A DNA stretch of 64,000 bases from Falsiroseomonas sp051860665. Its GTDB lineage: Bacteria > Pseudomonadota > Alphaproteobacteria > Acetobacterales > Acetobacteraceae. The position numbers and the translations under genes were made by a program. Where the stretch lies: positions 186,001 through 250,000 of the forward strand of contig NZ_JBHYDM010000003.1 of the NCBI RefSeq assembly GCF_051860665.1, given 5' to 3'. Positions 51,330-59,632 of this stretch are shown here, in pieces (positions within the stretch are counted from its first letter, which is position 1; each line of letters begins with the position of its first letter). The notes below the pieces were generated by a model. That model was not told the DNA's origin. It did not search any database and worked only from the letters and a program-made list of their open reading frames with translations.

Positions 51330-51674
51330 ATGCGCCCACCCCGCGCCCTTCTGCTGGCAGCGCCGATCCTGGCACTGGCCGCCTGCAGCGACCCGAATGA
51401 CCGCAACCAGCGGGCGCTGGCCGGCGGTGCGCTCGGCGCCGGCGCCGGTGCGCTCATCGGCTCCGTCACCGGCAGTGCCGGCCGAGGCGCGCTGATCGGC
51501 GGCGCGCTGGGCGCGGTCGGCGGCGCGCTGACCCCGGCGCCGGAGCCGGAGCGCATTCCGCAGGACCCCTATGTGGCGCAGCAGCGGGACCCCCGCTATG
51601 GCGGCTGGTACGACCAGCACGGCAATTGGCACCAGGGCGCCCCGCCGGCCGGCTACCAGCCCAACTACCGCTGA
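51330..51674 (+). CDS. Glycine-zipper outer-membrane lipoprotein
   Basis: 114 residues. The lipoprotein signal ends LALAAC (lipobox). Then comes a glycine-zipper segment GGALGAGAGALIGSVTGSAGRGALIGGALGAVGGAL (about 32-68 as two halves), typical of SmpA/OmpA-like and YMGG/17-kDa-antigen proteins that insert in the outer membrane. The C-terminus is rich in Tyr/Gln/Pro (GGWYDQHGNWHQGAPP). The ribosome site is GAGGAG, 6 nt before ATG 51330. A structural envelope role is likely. Confidence 0.88.
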   Translation: MRPPRALLLAAPILALAACSDPNDRNQRALAGGALGAGAGALIGSVTGSAGRGALIGGALGAVGGALTPAPEPERIPQDPYVAQQRDPRYGGWYDQHGNWHQGAPPAGYQPNYR

Positions 51675-51678
51675 GGCC

Positions 51679-52437
51679 TCAGGCCACGCCCTCGGGCGGC
51701 AGCAGCGCGAAGCAGAGGCCACGGGCCAGCAGGCCCGTGACCAGCGCCTCCAGGATGCCCGCGAAGGGCTCGCGCCGGCTGCGCACGCCCCAATGCATCA
51801 CCAGCACCTCCCCCGGCCCGATATGGGCCAGGTTGCGGCGCAGCAGGGCGGCATTAGGATGGGCCGCGCTGTCCAGCTCATCCCCCAGGAAGCCGTTGCG
51901 GGTCCAGCCCTGGTGGCGCAGGCCGCAGGCCGATGCCATGGCCACGGCATTGCGCGTGACGATGCCGCCCGGCGCGCGCCAGAGGGGCAGCACCCGGGCC
52001 TCCGGCGCGAAGCGGCGCAGCGCCCCGATCGGGCGGGCCAGTTCGGCACAGAGCGCCGCCTGGTCCAGCACCACCTCCCCCTGCCCCCGCCGCGACCGGA
52101 AGGTGGTCCGCCCCGGGCCGGAGTCATTGGCGAAATACCAGTGGCGCCAGGTGTGGCTGGCGAAGGCATGGCCCTCCGCCGCCCTGGCGCGCCAGAAGGG
52201 TGCCCAGCTTTCGGAGAGGCTGGTATCGCCGCGATAGGTGGGCTCGTCGGCGATGAAGAGCGTAGCCGGCACCGCATGGCGGCGCAGGATGGCGGCGATC
52301 GCCTCCGCCTCCCGGCTCCAGCCGGTGTCGATGGTGAGGAAGACCTGCCCGCGGCAGCCCTGCGGCAGCTGCGCCAGGGCGGGCGCGGCGAGCGCCGAGA
52401 GACCAGCCGCCAGCAGGCCGCGCCGGCCTGCCGTCAT
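51679..52437 (-). CDS. Exported polysaccharide deacetylase family protein
   Basis: 252 residues. The signal MTAGRRGLLAAGLSALAAPALAQ is followed by a NodB-like domain: FLTIDTGWSREAEAIAAIL (the catalytic Asp of the TFDD motif appears as TIDTG), HAFASHTWRHWYF (metal His in SHTWRH), LPLWRAPGG and GEVLVMHWG. The family removes N- or O-acetyl groups from polysaccharides in the periplasm using a metal. It overlaps the beta-propeller gene's stop by 4 bp, so the two are translated as a pair. Confidence 0.88.
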   Translation of the reverse strand: MTAGRRGLLAAGLSALAAPALAQLPQGCRGQVFLTIDTGWSREAEAIAAILRRHAVPATLFIADEPTYRGDTSLSESWAPFWRARAAEGHAFASHTWRHWYFANDSGPGRTTFRSRRGQGEVVLDQAALCAELARPIGALRRFAPEARVLPLWRAPGGIVTRNAVAMASACGLRHQGWTRNGFLGDELDSAAHPNAALLRRNLAHIGPGEVLVMHWGVRSRREPFAGILEALVTGLLARGLCFALLPPEGVA

Positions 52438-53534
52438 CGCGGCTGCTGCAGCGAGGCGGGAAGCACCGGCGGCCGCGGCGGGATAGCGCCCGGCACCAGC
52501 CCGGGCGCCGCAGGCGGTGCGGCGGCCGGCCGCCCTGGCAGGGGGGCCGCGAGCGGCCGGCTGCCGGAGGTGGCGCCGGGCTGGCGGCTGGCGAAATCCG
52601 CCCCCTGCCCCATCGACTTGTAGAAGATGCCATGCGGCGAGCGACCGACGCGCGCCGTCTCCCAGCGATCCGCCGCCGGGTCGAGGATCGCGACGCTGCG
52701 GGACCAGCGCAGCGTCATCCAGACGCGACCCTGCGGGTCGAAGGTCAGGCAATCCGGCCCGCCGGGGATCGCCCAGACGCGGCGCACGGTGAGCGTATCG
52801 GGGTCGATTTCCGCCACCCGGCTGTCCACCCGGCTGGTGGCATAGAGCGCGCGGCCCTCCGGCGCCGGAAAGATGGTATGGGCGCCGCGGCCCAGGGTGA
52901 AGGCCGGCGCCACCTCCCGCGTCTCCGGGTTCAGCGTGACGAAGTGGCTGCTGCCCATGATGCCCATGACCAGCTGGCCACGATGCCAGATGATGCCGGC
53001 GGGCTCCGGCCCCACCGGCTGGATCCAGGCCTGGGTCAGCGTCTCCAGGTCGAAGGCGGCGACCTGGCCATCGCCCTGGATGGTCACATAGGCCATCCGG
53101 CTGTCCGGGCTGAAGGCCACATGGCTCGGCTTGTCGCCCGGGCGGAAGCGCTGCAGCACGGCGAGGGTCCGCGCATCCAGCACGTCCACCTGGCCGCGGC
53201 GCAGGCTGGCAATTACCAGGAAGCGGCCATCGGGGCTGAATTCCAGGTGGTAGGGGTTCGAGATCGGCGCGCGGCGCAGCACCTGCCCGGTCGCGGGGTC
53301 GAGGAAGAAGACCTCGTTGCCGCCGGAATCCGCCACCAGCAATTCGCGACCATCCGGCGTCAGCACCAGGTGGTGCGGCTCGCGCAGCACCTGGATGCGG
53401 TTGCGCTCGCTGCGCGTCGCCGCATCCAGCACCGAGATGGTGGCATCGGTCGAATTCAGCACATAGACGAGATCCGCCCGCGCTCCGGCCGGCAGGAGGA
53501 GCGCGAGGAACAGGGCAAGGCTACGCCAATGCAC
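52434..53534 (-). CDS. YVTN-type beta-propeller protein
   Basis: 366 residues. A signal MHWRSLALFLALLLPAGARA, then a seven-bladed propeller of YVTN/YncE type: LVYVLNSTDATISVLDAATR, PHHLVLTPDGRELLVADSGGNEV, YHLEFSPDGRFLVIAS, SHVAFSPDSRMAYVTI and RVDSRVAEIDPDTLTV. The C-terminal 60 residues are Pro/Ala-rich and disordered (LPGRPAAAPPAAPGLVPG). It is probably periplasmic. Similar 'PQQ-catabolism-associated' propellers sit near quinoprotein genes, but none is here. It is coupled to the polysaccharide deacetylase. Confidence 0.88.
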   Translation of the reverse strand: MHWRSLALFLALLLPAGARADLVYVLNSTDATISVLDAATRSERNRIQVLREPHHLVLTPDGRELLVADSGGNEVFFLDPATGQVLRRAPISNPYHLEFSPDGRFLVIASLRRGQVDVLDARTLAVLQRFRPGDKPSHVAFSPDSRMAYVTIQGDGQVAAFDLETLTQAWIQPVGPEPAGIIWHRGQLVMGIMGSSHFVTLNPETREVAPAFTLGRGAHTIFPAPEGRALYATSRVDSRVAEIDPDTLTVRRVWAIPGGPDCLTFDPQGRVWMTLRWSRSVAILDPAADRWETARVGRSPHGIFYKSMGQGADFASRQPGATSGSRPLAAPLPGRPAAAPPAAPGLVPGAIPPRPPVLPASLQQPR

Positions 53535-53618
53535 AGGAAGGGCCCTTGAGCGGCGGAAGTGCGTGTTTCAGAATCGCTGTCCGGCTGGGAATTGTCCAGG
53601 GTCCCGCTTTCCGCCGGG

Positions 53619-54044
53619 TTAACCCGCCGGCTGGAACACCATCGCAACGCCATTCATGCAGTAGCGTTCCCCGGTGGGCGCCGGGCCGTCCGGGAAGACA
53701 TGGCCCAGATGTCCGCCGCAATTGGCGCAATGCACTTCCGTCCGCGTCATGAAGAAGCTGCGGTCCGTGGTGGTGGCGATGCCGCCGGGCAGCGGGCGGA
53801 AGAAGCTGGGCCAGCCGGTGCCGCTTTCGAACTTCGTCGCATTGTCGAACAGCTCATGCCCGCAGGCGGCGCAGGCGAAGGTGCCGGGGCGCTTCTCCGC
53901 CAGCAGCGGGCTGGTGCCGGGACGTTCCGTGCCGTGCTGGCGCAGCACCTTGAAGGCCTCGGGCGAAAGCTCGGCCCGCCACTCGGCCTCCGACTTCTGC
54001 ACCGGGAAGGTGCCCGCGGGCTTCTCCTTGCTGAACAGGCTCAT
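53619..54044 (-). CDS. msrB: Peptide-methionine (R)-S-oxide reductase MsrB
   Basis: 141 residues. The zinc site is C58-AA-C61 and C106-AN-C109. The catalytic Cys129 lies in GERYCMNGVAM, with the SGTGWPSFF (74-82) and GHLGHVFPDGP segments. It repairs R-methionine sulfoxide in proteins; without a signal peptide it acts in the cytosol. It follows msrA by 10 bp on the same strand, so the two stereospecific repair enzymes share a transcript. Confidence 0.96.
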   Translation of the reverse strand: MSLFSKEKPAGTFPVQKSEAEWRAELSPEAFKVLRQHGTERPGTSPLLAEKRPGTFACAACGHELFDNATKFESGTGWPSFFRPLPGGIATTTDRSFFMTRTEVHCANCGGHLGHVFPDGPAPTGERYCMNGVAMVFQPAG

Positions 54045-54054
54045 CTGTCTCTCC

Positions 54055-54600
54055 TCAGGCCGCCGCGGACTTCAGGCGATGGGCGAAGCTCTTGCGGAAC
54101 TTCGCGACTTTCGGCGCCACCACCACGCGGCAATAGCCGGACCAGGGGTTGCGGGCGAAGTAGTCCTGGTGCTCGGCCTCGCCGGGCCAGTATTTTTCGA
54201 GCGGCACCAGCTCGGTCACCAGCCTGGCTCCCCAGATGCCGGAAGCCTCGACCTCGGCCATCACATCCTTCGCCGTCTGCTGCTGCTCCGGCGAGTGGTA
54301 CAGGATGATGCTGCGGTATTGCGGGCCGACATCGTTGCCCTGGCGGTCCTTGGTGGTGGGGTCGTGCAGGGTGAAGAACATGCGCAGCAGATCGGCATAG
54401 CTCAGCACGGCGGGGTCGAACTCCACCTGCACCACCTCGGCATGGCCGGTCTGCTTGCCACAGACCTGCTCATAGGTCGGGTTGGGCACATGGCCGCCGG
54501 CATAGCCGCTCTCCACGCGGGTCACGCCCTGCACATGCCGCAGCGCGCCTTCGATGCACCAGAAGCAGCCGCCGCCGATGGTGGCGGTTTCCGTCGTCAT
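54055..54600 (-). CDS. msrA: Peptide-methionine (S)-S-oxide reductase MsrA
   Basis: 181 residues. The catalytic motif GGGCFWCIEG has Cys12; GYAGGHVPNPTYEQVCGKQTGHAEVVQV and the EKYWPGEAEHQDYF segments are diagnostic. It reduces S-methionine sulfoxide, paired with MsrB. ATG 54600 (MTTETATIGGGCFWC) was selected because the upstream open frame is the antisense of the neighbouring serine hydrolase. It stands divergent from that hydrolase across 144 bp. Confidence 0.96.
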   Translation of the reverse strand: MTTETATIGGGCFWCIEGALRHVQGVTRVESGYAGGHVPNPTYEQVCGKQTGHAEVVQVEFDPAVLSYADLLRMFFTLHDPTTKDRQGNDVGPQYRSIILYHSPEQQQTAKDVMAEVEASGIWGARLVTELVPLEKYWPGEAEHQDYFARNPWSGYCRVVVAPKVAKFRKSFAHRLKSAAA

Positions 54601-54744
54601 GGTCGGGTCTCTCCTGAATTGGATCGCTATATGGGCGCTCGGCGCCAGCGATTCAGGGGGCACTTCGCCGCGGCAAGGCGCAAGGTTTCGCAGAGGTCGC
54701 GCTGGGGGCTTCCAGGGCGTGCCGGGCGCGGGCACCCTGGCCGC

Positions 54745-55788
54745 ATGACGCAGCCATCCCCCCGCCTGACCGACGCCGTGGCCTTCGCCGAGGCGCATGA
54801 ATCCCCCTTCCCGCGCGACCTGCTGGCGCATCTGGAGGCCGGCCATTTCGACCCGCCGCCGCACAATGCCGTGCTCGGCCCGGTCTTCCCCCGCGGCGCG
54901 CCCAATGGGCTGGTGCTGCATCGCGGCCAGCGGGTCGCGCATTGGGGCGACACCCGCCAGGCGGACATGACCTTCAGCGCCGCCAAATCCTATCTCTCCC
55001 TGCTCGCCGGCATCGCCCAGGCCGATGGGCTGCTGCCCGACCTGGACGAGCCGGTGCGGGTCCGGGTGCGGGATGGCGGCTTCGAATCCGACCAGAATGC
55101 CGAGATCACCTGGCGCCACCTGCTGACCAATACATCCGAATGGGAGGGTGAGCTTTTCGGCAAGTCCGACCGCATCGACCGCGGCCGCGACCTGGCCCGC
55201 GAAGGCGCCGGGCCGAAGGGCATGGACCGCCCGCTGCAGCGCCCGGGGACCTATTGGGAATACAACGATGTCCGCGTGAACCGCCTGTCGCTGTCCCTGC
55301 TGCACCTGTTCCGCCGCCCGCTGCCAGAGGTTTTCGCCGAGCGAATCCTGGGCCCGATCGGCGGCAGCCGGGACTGGGTCTGGTATCCCTATGACAATGC
55401 CTGGGTGGAGATCGAGGGCCGCCGCCTGCCCTCCGTGCCCGGCGGCACGCATTGGGGCGCCGGCATGCGCATCCATGCCGAGGACCAGGCCCGCATCGGC
55501 CAGCTGGTGCTGAACAGGGGCGCCTGGGAAGGGCGGCAGGTGGTGCCGGCGGCCTGGATCGAGCAATCCCTCGCCGCCTGCCCGCTGAACCCGAGCTACG
55601 GCTTCCTCTGGTGGCTGAACGGCGCCGGGCGCTGGCCGGAGGCGCCGGCCGATTCCGTCTTCGCCATGGGTGCCGGCGGCAATGTCACCTGGATCTGGCC
55701 GGCAGGCGAGGTGGTGGCGGTGCTGCGCTGGGTGCATCCCGATGCGGTCGGCCCCTTCTGCGCCAAGGTGGCGGCGGCGCTGGGCTAG
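54745..55788 (+). CDS. Serine hydrolase of the beta-lactamase/class C-like family
   Basis: 347 residues. The SxxK motif is S78-A-A-K81 (MTFSAAKSYLSLLAG), a TYWEYNDVRVN segment gives the Y-x-N-like element, and GAGMRIHAEDQARIGQLVLN plus YGFLWWLNG complete the pattern of esterase-type penicillin-binding homologues (class C-like). No signal peptide is seen, so a cytosolic esterase, amidase or lactamase-like role is likely. The substrate is unknown. A 10-bp-stem hairpin lies 10-31 bp after its stop. Confidence 0.87.
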   Translation: MTQPSPRLTDAVAFAEAHESPFPRDLLAHLEAGHFDPPPHNAVLGPVFPRGAPNGLVLHRGQRVAHWGDTRQADMTFSAAKSYLSLLAGIAQADGLLPDLDEPVRVRVRDGGFESDQNAEITWRHLLTNTSEWEGELFGKSDRIDRGRDLAREGAGPKGMDRPLQRPGTYWEYNDVRVNRLSLSLLHLFRRPLPEVFAERILGPIGGSRDWVWYPYDNAWVEIEGRRLPSVPGGTHWGAGMRIHAEDQARIGQLVLNRGAWEGRQVVPAAWIEQSLAACPLNPSYGFLWWLNGAGRWPEAPADSVFAMGAGGNVTWIWPAGEVVAVLRWVHPDAVGPFCAKVAAALG

Positions 55789-55797
55789 GAGATTGCC

Positions 55798-55819
55798 GGG
55801 AGAGGTCTCGACCTCTCCC
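55798..55819 (+). terminator. Hairpin after the serine hydrolase gene
   Basis: GGGAGAGGTC and GACCTCTCCC form a 10-bp perfect stem with a 2-nt spacer, 10 bp after the hydrolase stop. There is no T-run, so a factor-independent terminator is uncertain. It lies before the convergent asparaginase gene. Confidence 0.5.
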
Positions 55820-55898
55820 TGCATCGACATGCTGGTGGGCCCCGGCCCGGACGGCGTGCGTCGCTTCCCGCGGAAGGACGGCACGCCCTACTGAAGGA

Positions 55899-56975
55899 TC
55901 AGAAGAAGGCTTCCTTCACGCCGCCCAGCCAGAAGCCGAGCGTCGCCTTGGTCTCGCTGGTCGGCACCGGCTTTTCGAAGACGATCTCCGTGCCGCCGAC
56001 CAGGGCGCCGGTGCTGTCGGTGATGGGCTCGTTCACCTGGGCGATCAGCGCCTCGGACTCCGCCGTGCCGAGCACGCCGAAATGGCCCAGCGTGCGCGCC
56101 AGAACGCCGTATTTCGCGCGCGCCGCGCCATCGGCGATCTTGATGCAGATGCCCAGGCCCCGCTCCGGCACCATGGCCATCACGAAGCCCTCCGCGCCGC
56201 CCTTCAGCACGACCCGGCCCTGCGTGGCGGCGAAGATGCGGGAGGTGGCGGAGTCCATCCCCGAGATATGGTCCGGATAGGCGATCATCGCGCCCATCAC
56301 CCGCTTCGCCGCCGCCCGCCGCGCCGGATTGGCGGAATAGCCCAGGCTCAGCCGCGCCGCCGCCTTGGCCAGGTCGCGCATCGGCAGGGCCAGCGCCGGC
56401 AGGCCGCAGCCATCGCGGCCCATCGGCAGCCTGGTCGCGTCGCGGCCGAGATAGTCGGACAGGATGTCGAGGTAGAGTCGCTGCGCCGGATGCGTCGCAT
56501 CGCCATAGTCCAGCCCGGCACCAAGATGCTTCGCCACCGTCAGGAAGCCGCAATGCTTGCCGGAGCAGTTGTGGAACAGCCGCCGTGCGCCGCCCGCGGC
56601 GAAGGCCGCCGCCTGGTCCGCCTCGCGCCGCGGCAGGGCCGGGCCGCAGACCAGCGCGGTCTCGTCCAGGCCGAGCCGGCCGAGCCAGTCGCTGACCAGC
56701 GCCGTCTGGAAGGGCTGCGCGTCATGCGAGGCGCAGGCCATGGCGATGTATTCGTCGGACAGGCCATAGGCCTCCGCCGCGCCGCTCTCGACCAGCGCCA
56801 TCGCCTGGAAGGGTTTGAGCGAGGAGCGCGGGAAGGTCATCAGACCCGCATCGCCCCAGCTGCCGACCAGCCTTCCCTCGAAATCGGCCACCACGACGGT
56901 GCCCCGGTGCACGCTCTCCACCACAGGGCCGCGCCAGATGCGCGCGAGCTCGACGAAGTCGGTGCCGTCCCTCAT
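55899..56975 (-). CDS. L-asparaginase II family (thermolabile, AnsA-type)
   Basis: 358 residues of the Pfam Asparaginase_II group known from Rhizobium etli. The catalytic Ser51-x-x-Lys54 appears in PRSSLKPFQAM, with LFHNCSGKHCGFL and GRDGCGLPALALP carrying the conserved cysteines and the Zn-site neighbourhood. It hydrolyses asparagine to aspartate and ammonia in the cytosol. ATG 56975 gives the family start (residues DFVELARIWRGPVVESVHRG). Upstream lies a 344-bp non-coding region shared with the divergent MFS gene. Confidence 0.92.
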   Translation of the reverse strand: MRDGTDFVELARIWRGPVVESVHRGTVVVADFEGRLVGSWGDAGLMTFPRSSLKPFQAMALVESGAAEAYGLSDEYIAMACASHDAQPFQTALVSDWLGRLGLDETALVCGPALPRREADQAAAFAAGGARRLFHNCSGKHCGFLTVAKHLGAGLDYGDATHPAQRLYLDILSDYLGRDATRLPMGRDGCGLPALALPMRDLAKAAARLSLGYSANPARRAAAKRVMGAMIAYPDHISGMDSATSRIFAATQGRVVLKGGAEGFVMAMVPERGLGICIKIADGAARAKYGVLARTLGHFGVLGTAESEALIAQVNEPITDSTGALVGGTEIVFEKPVPTSETKATLGFWLGGVKEAFF

Positions 56976-57319
56976 TCTCGTGTCCTCCGCAGACCCGCCT
57001 TTGTGAAGCTGCAAGGGCAGTTTCGCAAGCCGGATATGTCAGGCATTCGATACGTTATGTGTCAATCCAGCCTGACGGTCGCTTTTTGCCCCTGGTCGCG
57101 GCCATGGACAGCGGAGATGGCCGGCACCAGACACCAGGCGGCGAGGGCCGGAAGGCCGCCGACCTTCCGGAGCATGGCCTCGAGTCCGCGCTCGGTCCGC
57201 CATTTCAGGATCGCGAAGCGCAGCCCGCCACCCTTCCGGCCTCCACCTGATTGCGAGTTCTTCTCGTTCGAACATGGTCGAGACCACGCTCCCCGGCTTG
57301 ACGATCCGGCCATGCTGCG
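56976..57319. other. Non-coding region between divergent asparaginase and MFS genes
   Basis: 344 bases that should contain both promoters. The stretch 57000-57070 is AT-richer, but I could not fix a -35/-10 pair. An open frame at 57039-57287 (minus) looks non-protein-like (Arg/Pro/Gly-rich, no ribosome site) and I do not call it. Nothing else is recognised. Confidence 0.4.
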
Positions 57320-58576
57320 GTGCATCATGACCGGGCCGCCAGCGGAGTTCACGCCACGTCCGAATCCCCAGGCCGCCGCGGCGGCGCCACCGTGCCGCTG
57401 CTCGCCACCGTCGCCTTCGCCAATGCGCTGGGCGCCGTGATCTTCTTCCCCCTCGGGCCCTTCCTGGCGCGCGACCTCGGCATCCCGGTCGAGGATGCGG
57501 CGCTGACCACCACCTTCTACACCCTGGCCGCGGGGCTTGGCGGGCTGGCGGGCGCGCTGCTGCTCGGCGGCGTCAGCCGGCGCGCGGCGCTGCTGGGCTC
57601 GCTCTGCGGCCTCGGCCTGTTTTCGGTGGCCACCTTCCTGGCGCCGAACTTCCCCTTGCTGCTGGCGGCGCGGGCCTGCGCCGGCGCCTGCGCGGGGCCG
57701 CTGATGGCGGCGGTTGTGACCAGCATCGCGGAATCGGTGCCGGAGGAGCGGCGCAACCGCGCCGTCAGCAGCGTGACCGGCGCCTATGGCCTGGCGCTGG
57801 TGGCGGGGCTGCCGCTGGCGCTGGTGCTGGGCGCCACGGCGGGGGGCTGGCGGGTGCCGATCCTGGCCATCTCGGGCCTCTATCTGCTGCTGCTCTGGCC
57901 GGTCTGGTGGCTGCTCGGCCCGCGCCCCGGCCAGCCGCCGCCGCCGCCGCGCCCGCGGGTGACGCTTTCCGGCCTCGCGCGCCTGCTGGGGCGGGGGGAG
58001 AGCCTGACCGGGCTGGCGCTGATCGGCGCCGCCTCCTTCGCCACGCTGCTGGTCTCGCCGCATATCGCGGCCTATGCGCTGGGCAATGCGGGCCTCGGCG
58101 AGCCGGCGCTGCGGGTGATCTACCTGGTGGGCGGCGCGCTGGCAGTGGCGACAACGCGCGCCACCGGCACGCTGATGGACCGCGTCGGCGTGCTGCCGGC
58201 CTCCCTCACCGTAGGCTGCGTGCTGACCGCGGTGCTGGTCGCCGCCTTCGCGCTGAGCGGTCCGGCTTGGCTGGTCACGGGGCTGCTCGGCGCCGTGCTG
58301 GCGGTGCAGCTGGCGCGCAGCACCGTGGCCCAGGGCAGCGCCACCCGCGTCGCCCTGCCGGCGGAGCGGATGAGCTACCAATGCCTGGTCGCCGCCACCA
58401 CCAGCTTCGGCCAGGGGCTGGGGGCCGCGGCCTCCACCCTGGTGGTGCGGGAAAGGCCGGATGGCGGGCTGGACCACATGCCCTGGCTGGTCGGCGCCAG
58501 CATCGCGCTGGCCTGGCTGGCGCCGCTGCTGGTGCTGCTGCTGCACCGCCAGCTGGCGCGGCGCGGCGCGGGGTAA
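57320..58576 (+). CDS. MFS transporter
   Basis: 418 residues from a GTG; a later in-frame GTG at 57392 is a possible start because the first 24 residues are unlike a membrane protein. Twelve membrane helices are expected: LLATVAFANALGAVIFFPLGPFLARDLGI opens the first, and the loop MAAVVTSIAESVPEERRNRAVSSV matches the motif A/loop region of the drug-efflux and sugar-acid MFS groups. It is an inner-membrane H+ antiporter or facilitator of unknown substrate. A conserved DLGI-x-x-x-D follows the first helix. It converges with the Bug gene (3-bp gap). Confidence 0.88.
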   Translation: MHHDRAASGVHATSESPGRRGGATVPLLATVAFANALGAVIFFPLGPFLARDLGIPVEDAALTTTFYTLAAGLGGLAGALLLGGVSRRAALLGSLCGLGLFSVATFLAPNFPLLLAARACAGACAGPLMAAVVTSIAESVPEERRNRAVSSVTGAYGLALVAGLPLALVLGATAGGWRVPILAISGLYLLLLWPVWWLLGPRPGQPPPPPRPRVTLSGLARLLGRGESLTGLALIGAASFATLLVSPHIAAYALGNAGLGEPALRVIYLVGGALAVATTRATGTLMDRVGVLPASLTVGCVLTAVLVAAFALSGPAWLVTGLLGAVLAVQLARSTVAQGSATRVALPAERMSYQCLVAATTSFGQGLGAAASTLVVRERPDGGLDHMPWLVGASIALAWLAPLLVLLLHRQLARRGAG

Positions 58577-58579
58577 GGC

Positions 58580-59563
58580 TCAGCCGGTGGTGACGTTGGC
58601 GGCGCGTACCACCGGGGCCCAGCGGTCGAATTCGGCGCGGACGAAGGCATCGGTCGCCGCCGGGTCCATCCAGATCGGCTCGCTGGCCAAAGCGGTCAGG
58701 CGGGCCTTCACCGTCTCGGACTCCAGCGCCTCCCGCATCGCCTGGGCCATGCGGTCGATCACCGGGCGGGGCGTGCCGCGGGGGGCAAAAAGGCCGGTCC
58801 AGCTGCGCACCGAATAGCCGGGCAGGCCCTGTTCCGCGATGGTGGGCAGGTCCGGCCGGATCCGCACCCGCTCCTCCGTGCCGACGCCGATGATGCGCAC
58901 GCGCCCGCCCTCCGCCGGGCCCACCACGGTCGGCAGGTTCATGAAGGCCATGGGGATGGTGCCGGCGATCAGGTCGTTCGCCACCGGGCCGCCGCCGCGA
59001 TAGGGCACGTGCACCAGCTCGGTATTCGACATCATCCGGAACAGCTCCCCCGCCAGGTGGTTGGAGGAGGCGGTGCCGGAGGAGCCGAAGGACAGGCCGC
59101 CGCGCGTGGCGCGGATCTTGGCCAGCAGTTCCTGCACATTGTTCACGCCGAGGCCGGGATGCACCGCCAGCACATTCGGCACGTCCACCATCATGGCGAT
59201 GCCGGCCAGCGCCTCCCGCACGTCATAGCCCAGGTCGGGCGAGACCAGCGCGTGGAACACATGGTTGGAGGCGGAGGAGACCAGCAGGTTGTAGCCATCC
59301 GGCCGGGCGCGGACGATCTGCCCCATGCCGATGGAGCCGCCGCCGCCGGCGCGGTTCTCCACCACCACGGATTGCCCCAGCTTTTCCTGCAACAGCGGCG
59401 CCACCAGGCGCGCGACCACGTCATTGGACCCGCCGGGCGCCCAGGGGACGATCAGGGTGATGGGCCGGCTCGGCCAGGCCTCCTGCGCCCGGGCGAGGCC
59501 GGGGGCGAGGGCGGGGGCGAGGGCGGGCGCGGCGAGGGCGGCCAGGAGATGGCGGCGCTGCAT
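58580..59563 (-). CDS. Bug-family tripartite tricarboxylate transporter substrate-binding protein
   Basis: 327 residues. The signal MQRRHLLAALAAPALAPALAPGLARAQ contains a short APALAP duplication. ITLIVPWAPGGSNDVVARLVAP, VENRAGGGGSIGMGQI, GTASSNHLAGELF and VPYRGGGPVANDLIAG are Bug landmarks. It binds a carboxylate or related solute in the periplasm. No TctA/TctB genes are adjacent. It is 69 bp downstream of the alpha/beta hydrolase on the same strand. Confidence 0.92.
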   Translation of the reverse strand: MQRRHLLAALAAPALAPALAPGLARAQEAWPSRPITLIVPWAPGGSNDVVARLVAPLLQEKLGQSVVVENRAGGGGSIGMGQIVRARPDGYNLLVSSASNHVFHALVSPDLGYDVREALAGIAMMVDVPNVLAVHPGLGVNNVQELLAKIRATRGGLSFGSSGTASSNHLAGELFRMMSNTELVHVPYRGGGPVANDLIAGTIPMAFMNLPTVVGPAEGGRVRIIGVGTEERVRIRPDLPTIAEQGLPGYSVRSWTGLFAPRGTPRPVIDRMAQAMREALESETVKARLTALASEPIWMDPAATDAFVRAEFDRWAPVVRAANVTTG

Positions 59564-59632
59564 GGGGATCCTCCGGTTCTTCTTCTCGCGCCAGAATGCC
59601 GGGGACCGGGGACGGGCGCCAGGGGCGCGGGA

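Noticed and set aside
55670..55894. Short plus-strand open frame ending after the hydrolase hairpin
   Set aside because: It is out of frame with the hydrolase for most of its length and only its last 20 codons are free; no start signal.
57039..57287. 82-codon minus-strand open frame in the asparaginase-MFS spacer
   Set aside because: No ribosome site, Arg/Pro-rich composition and no recognisable family.
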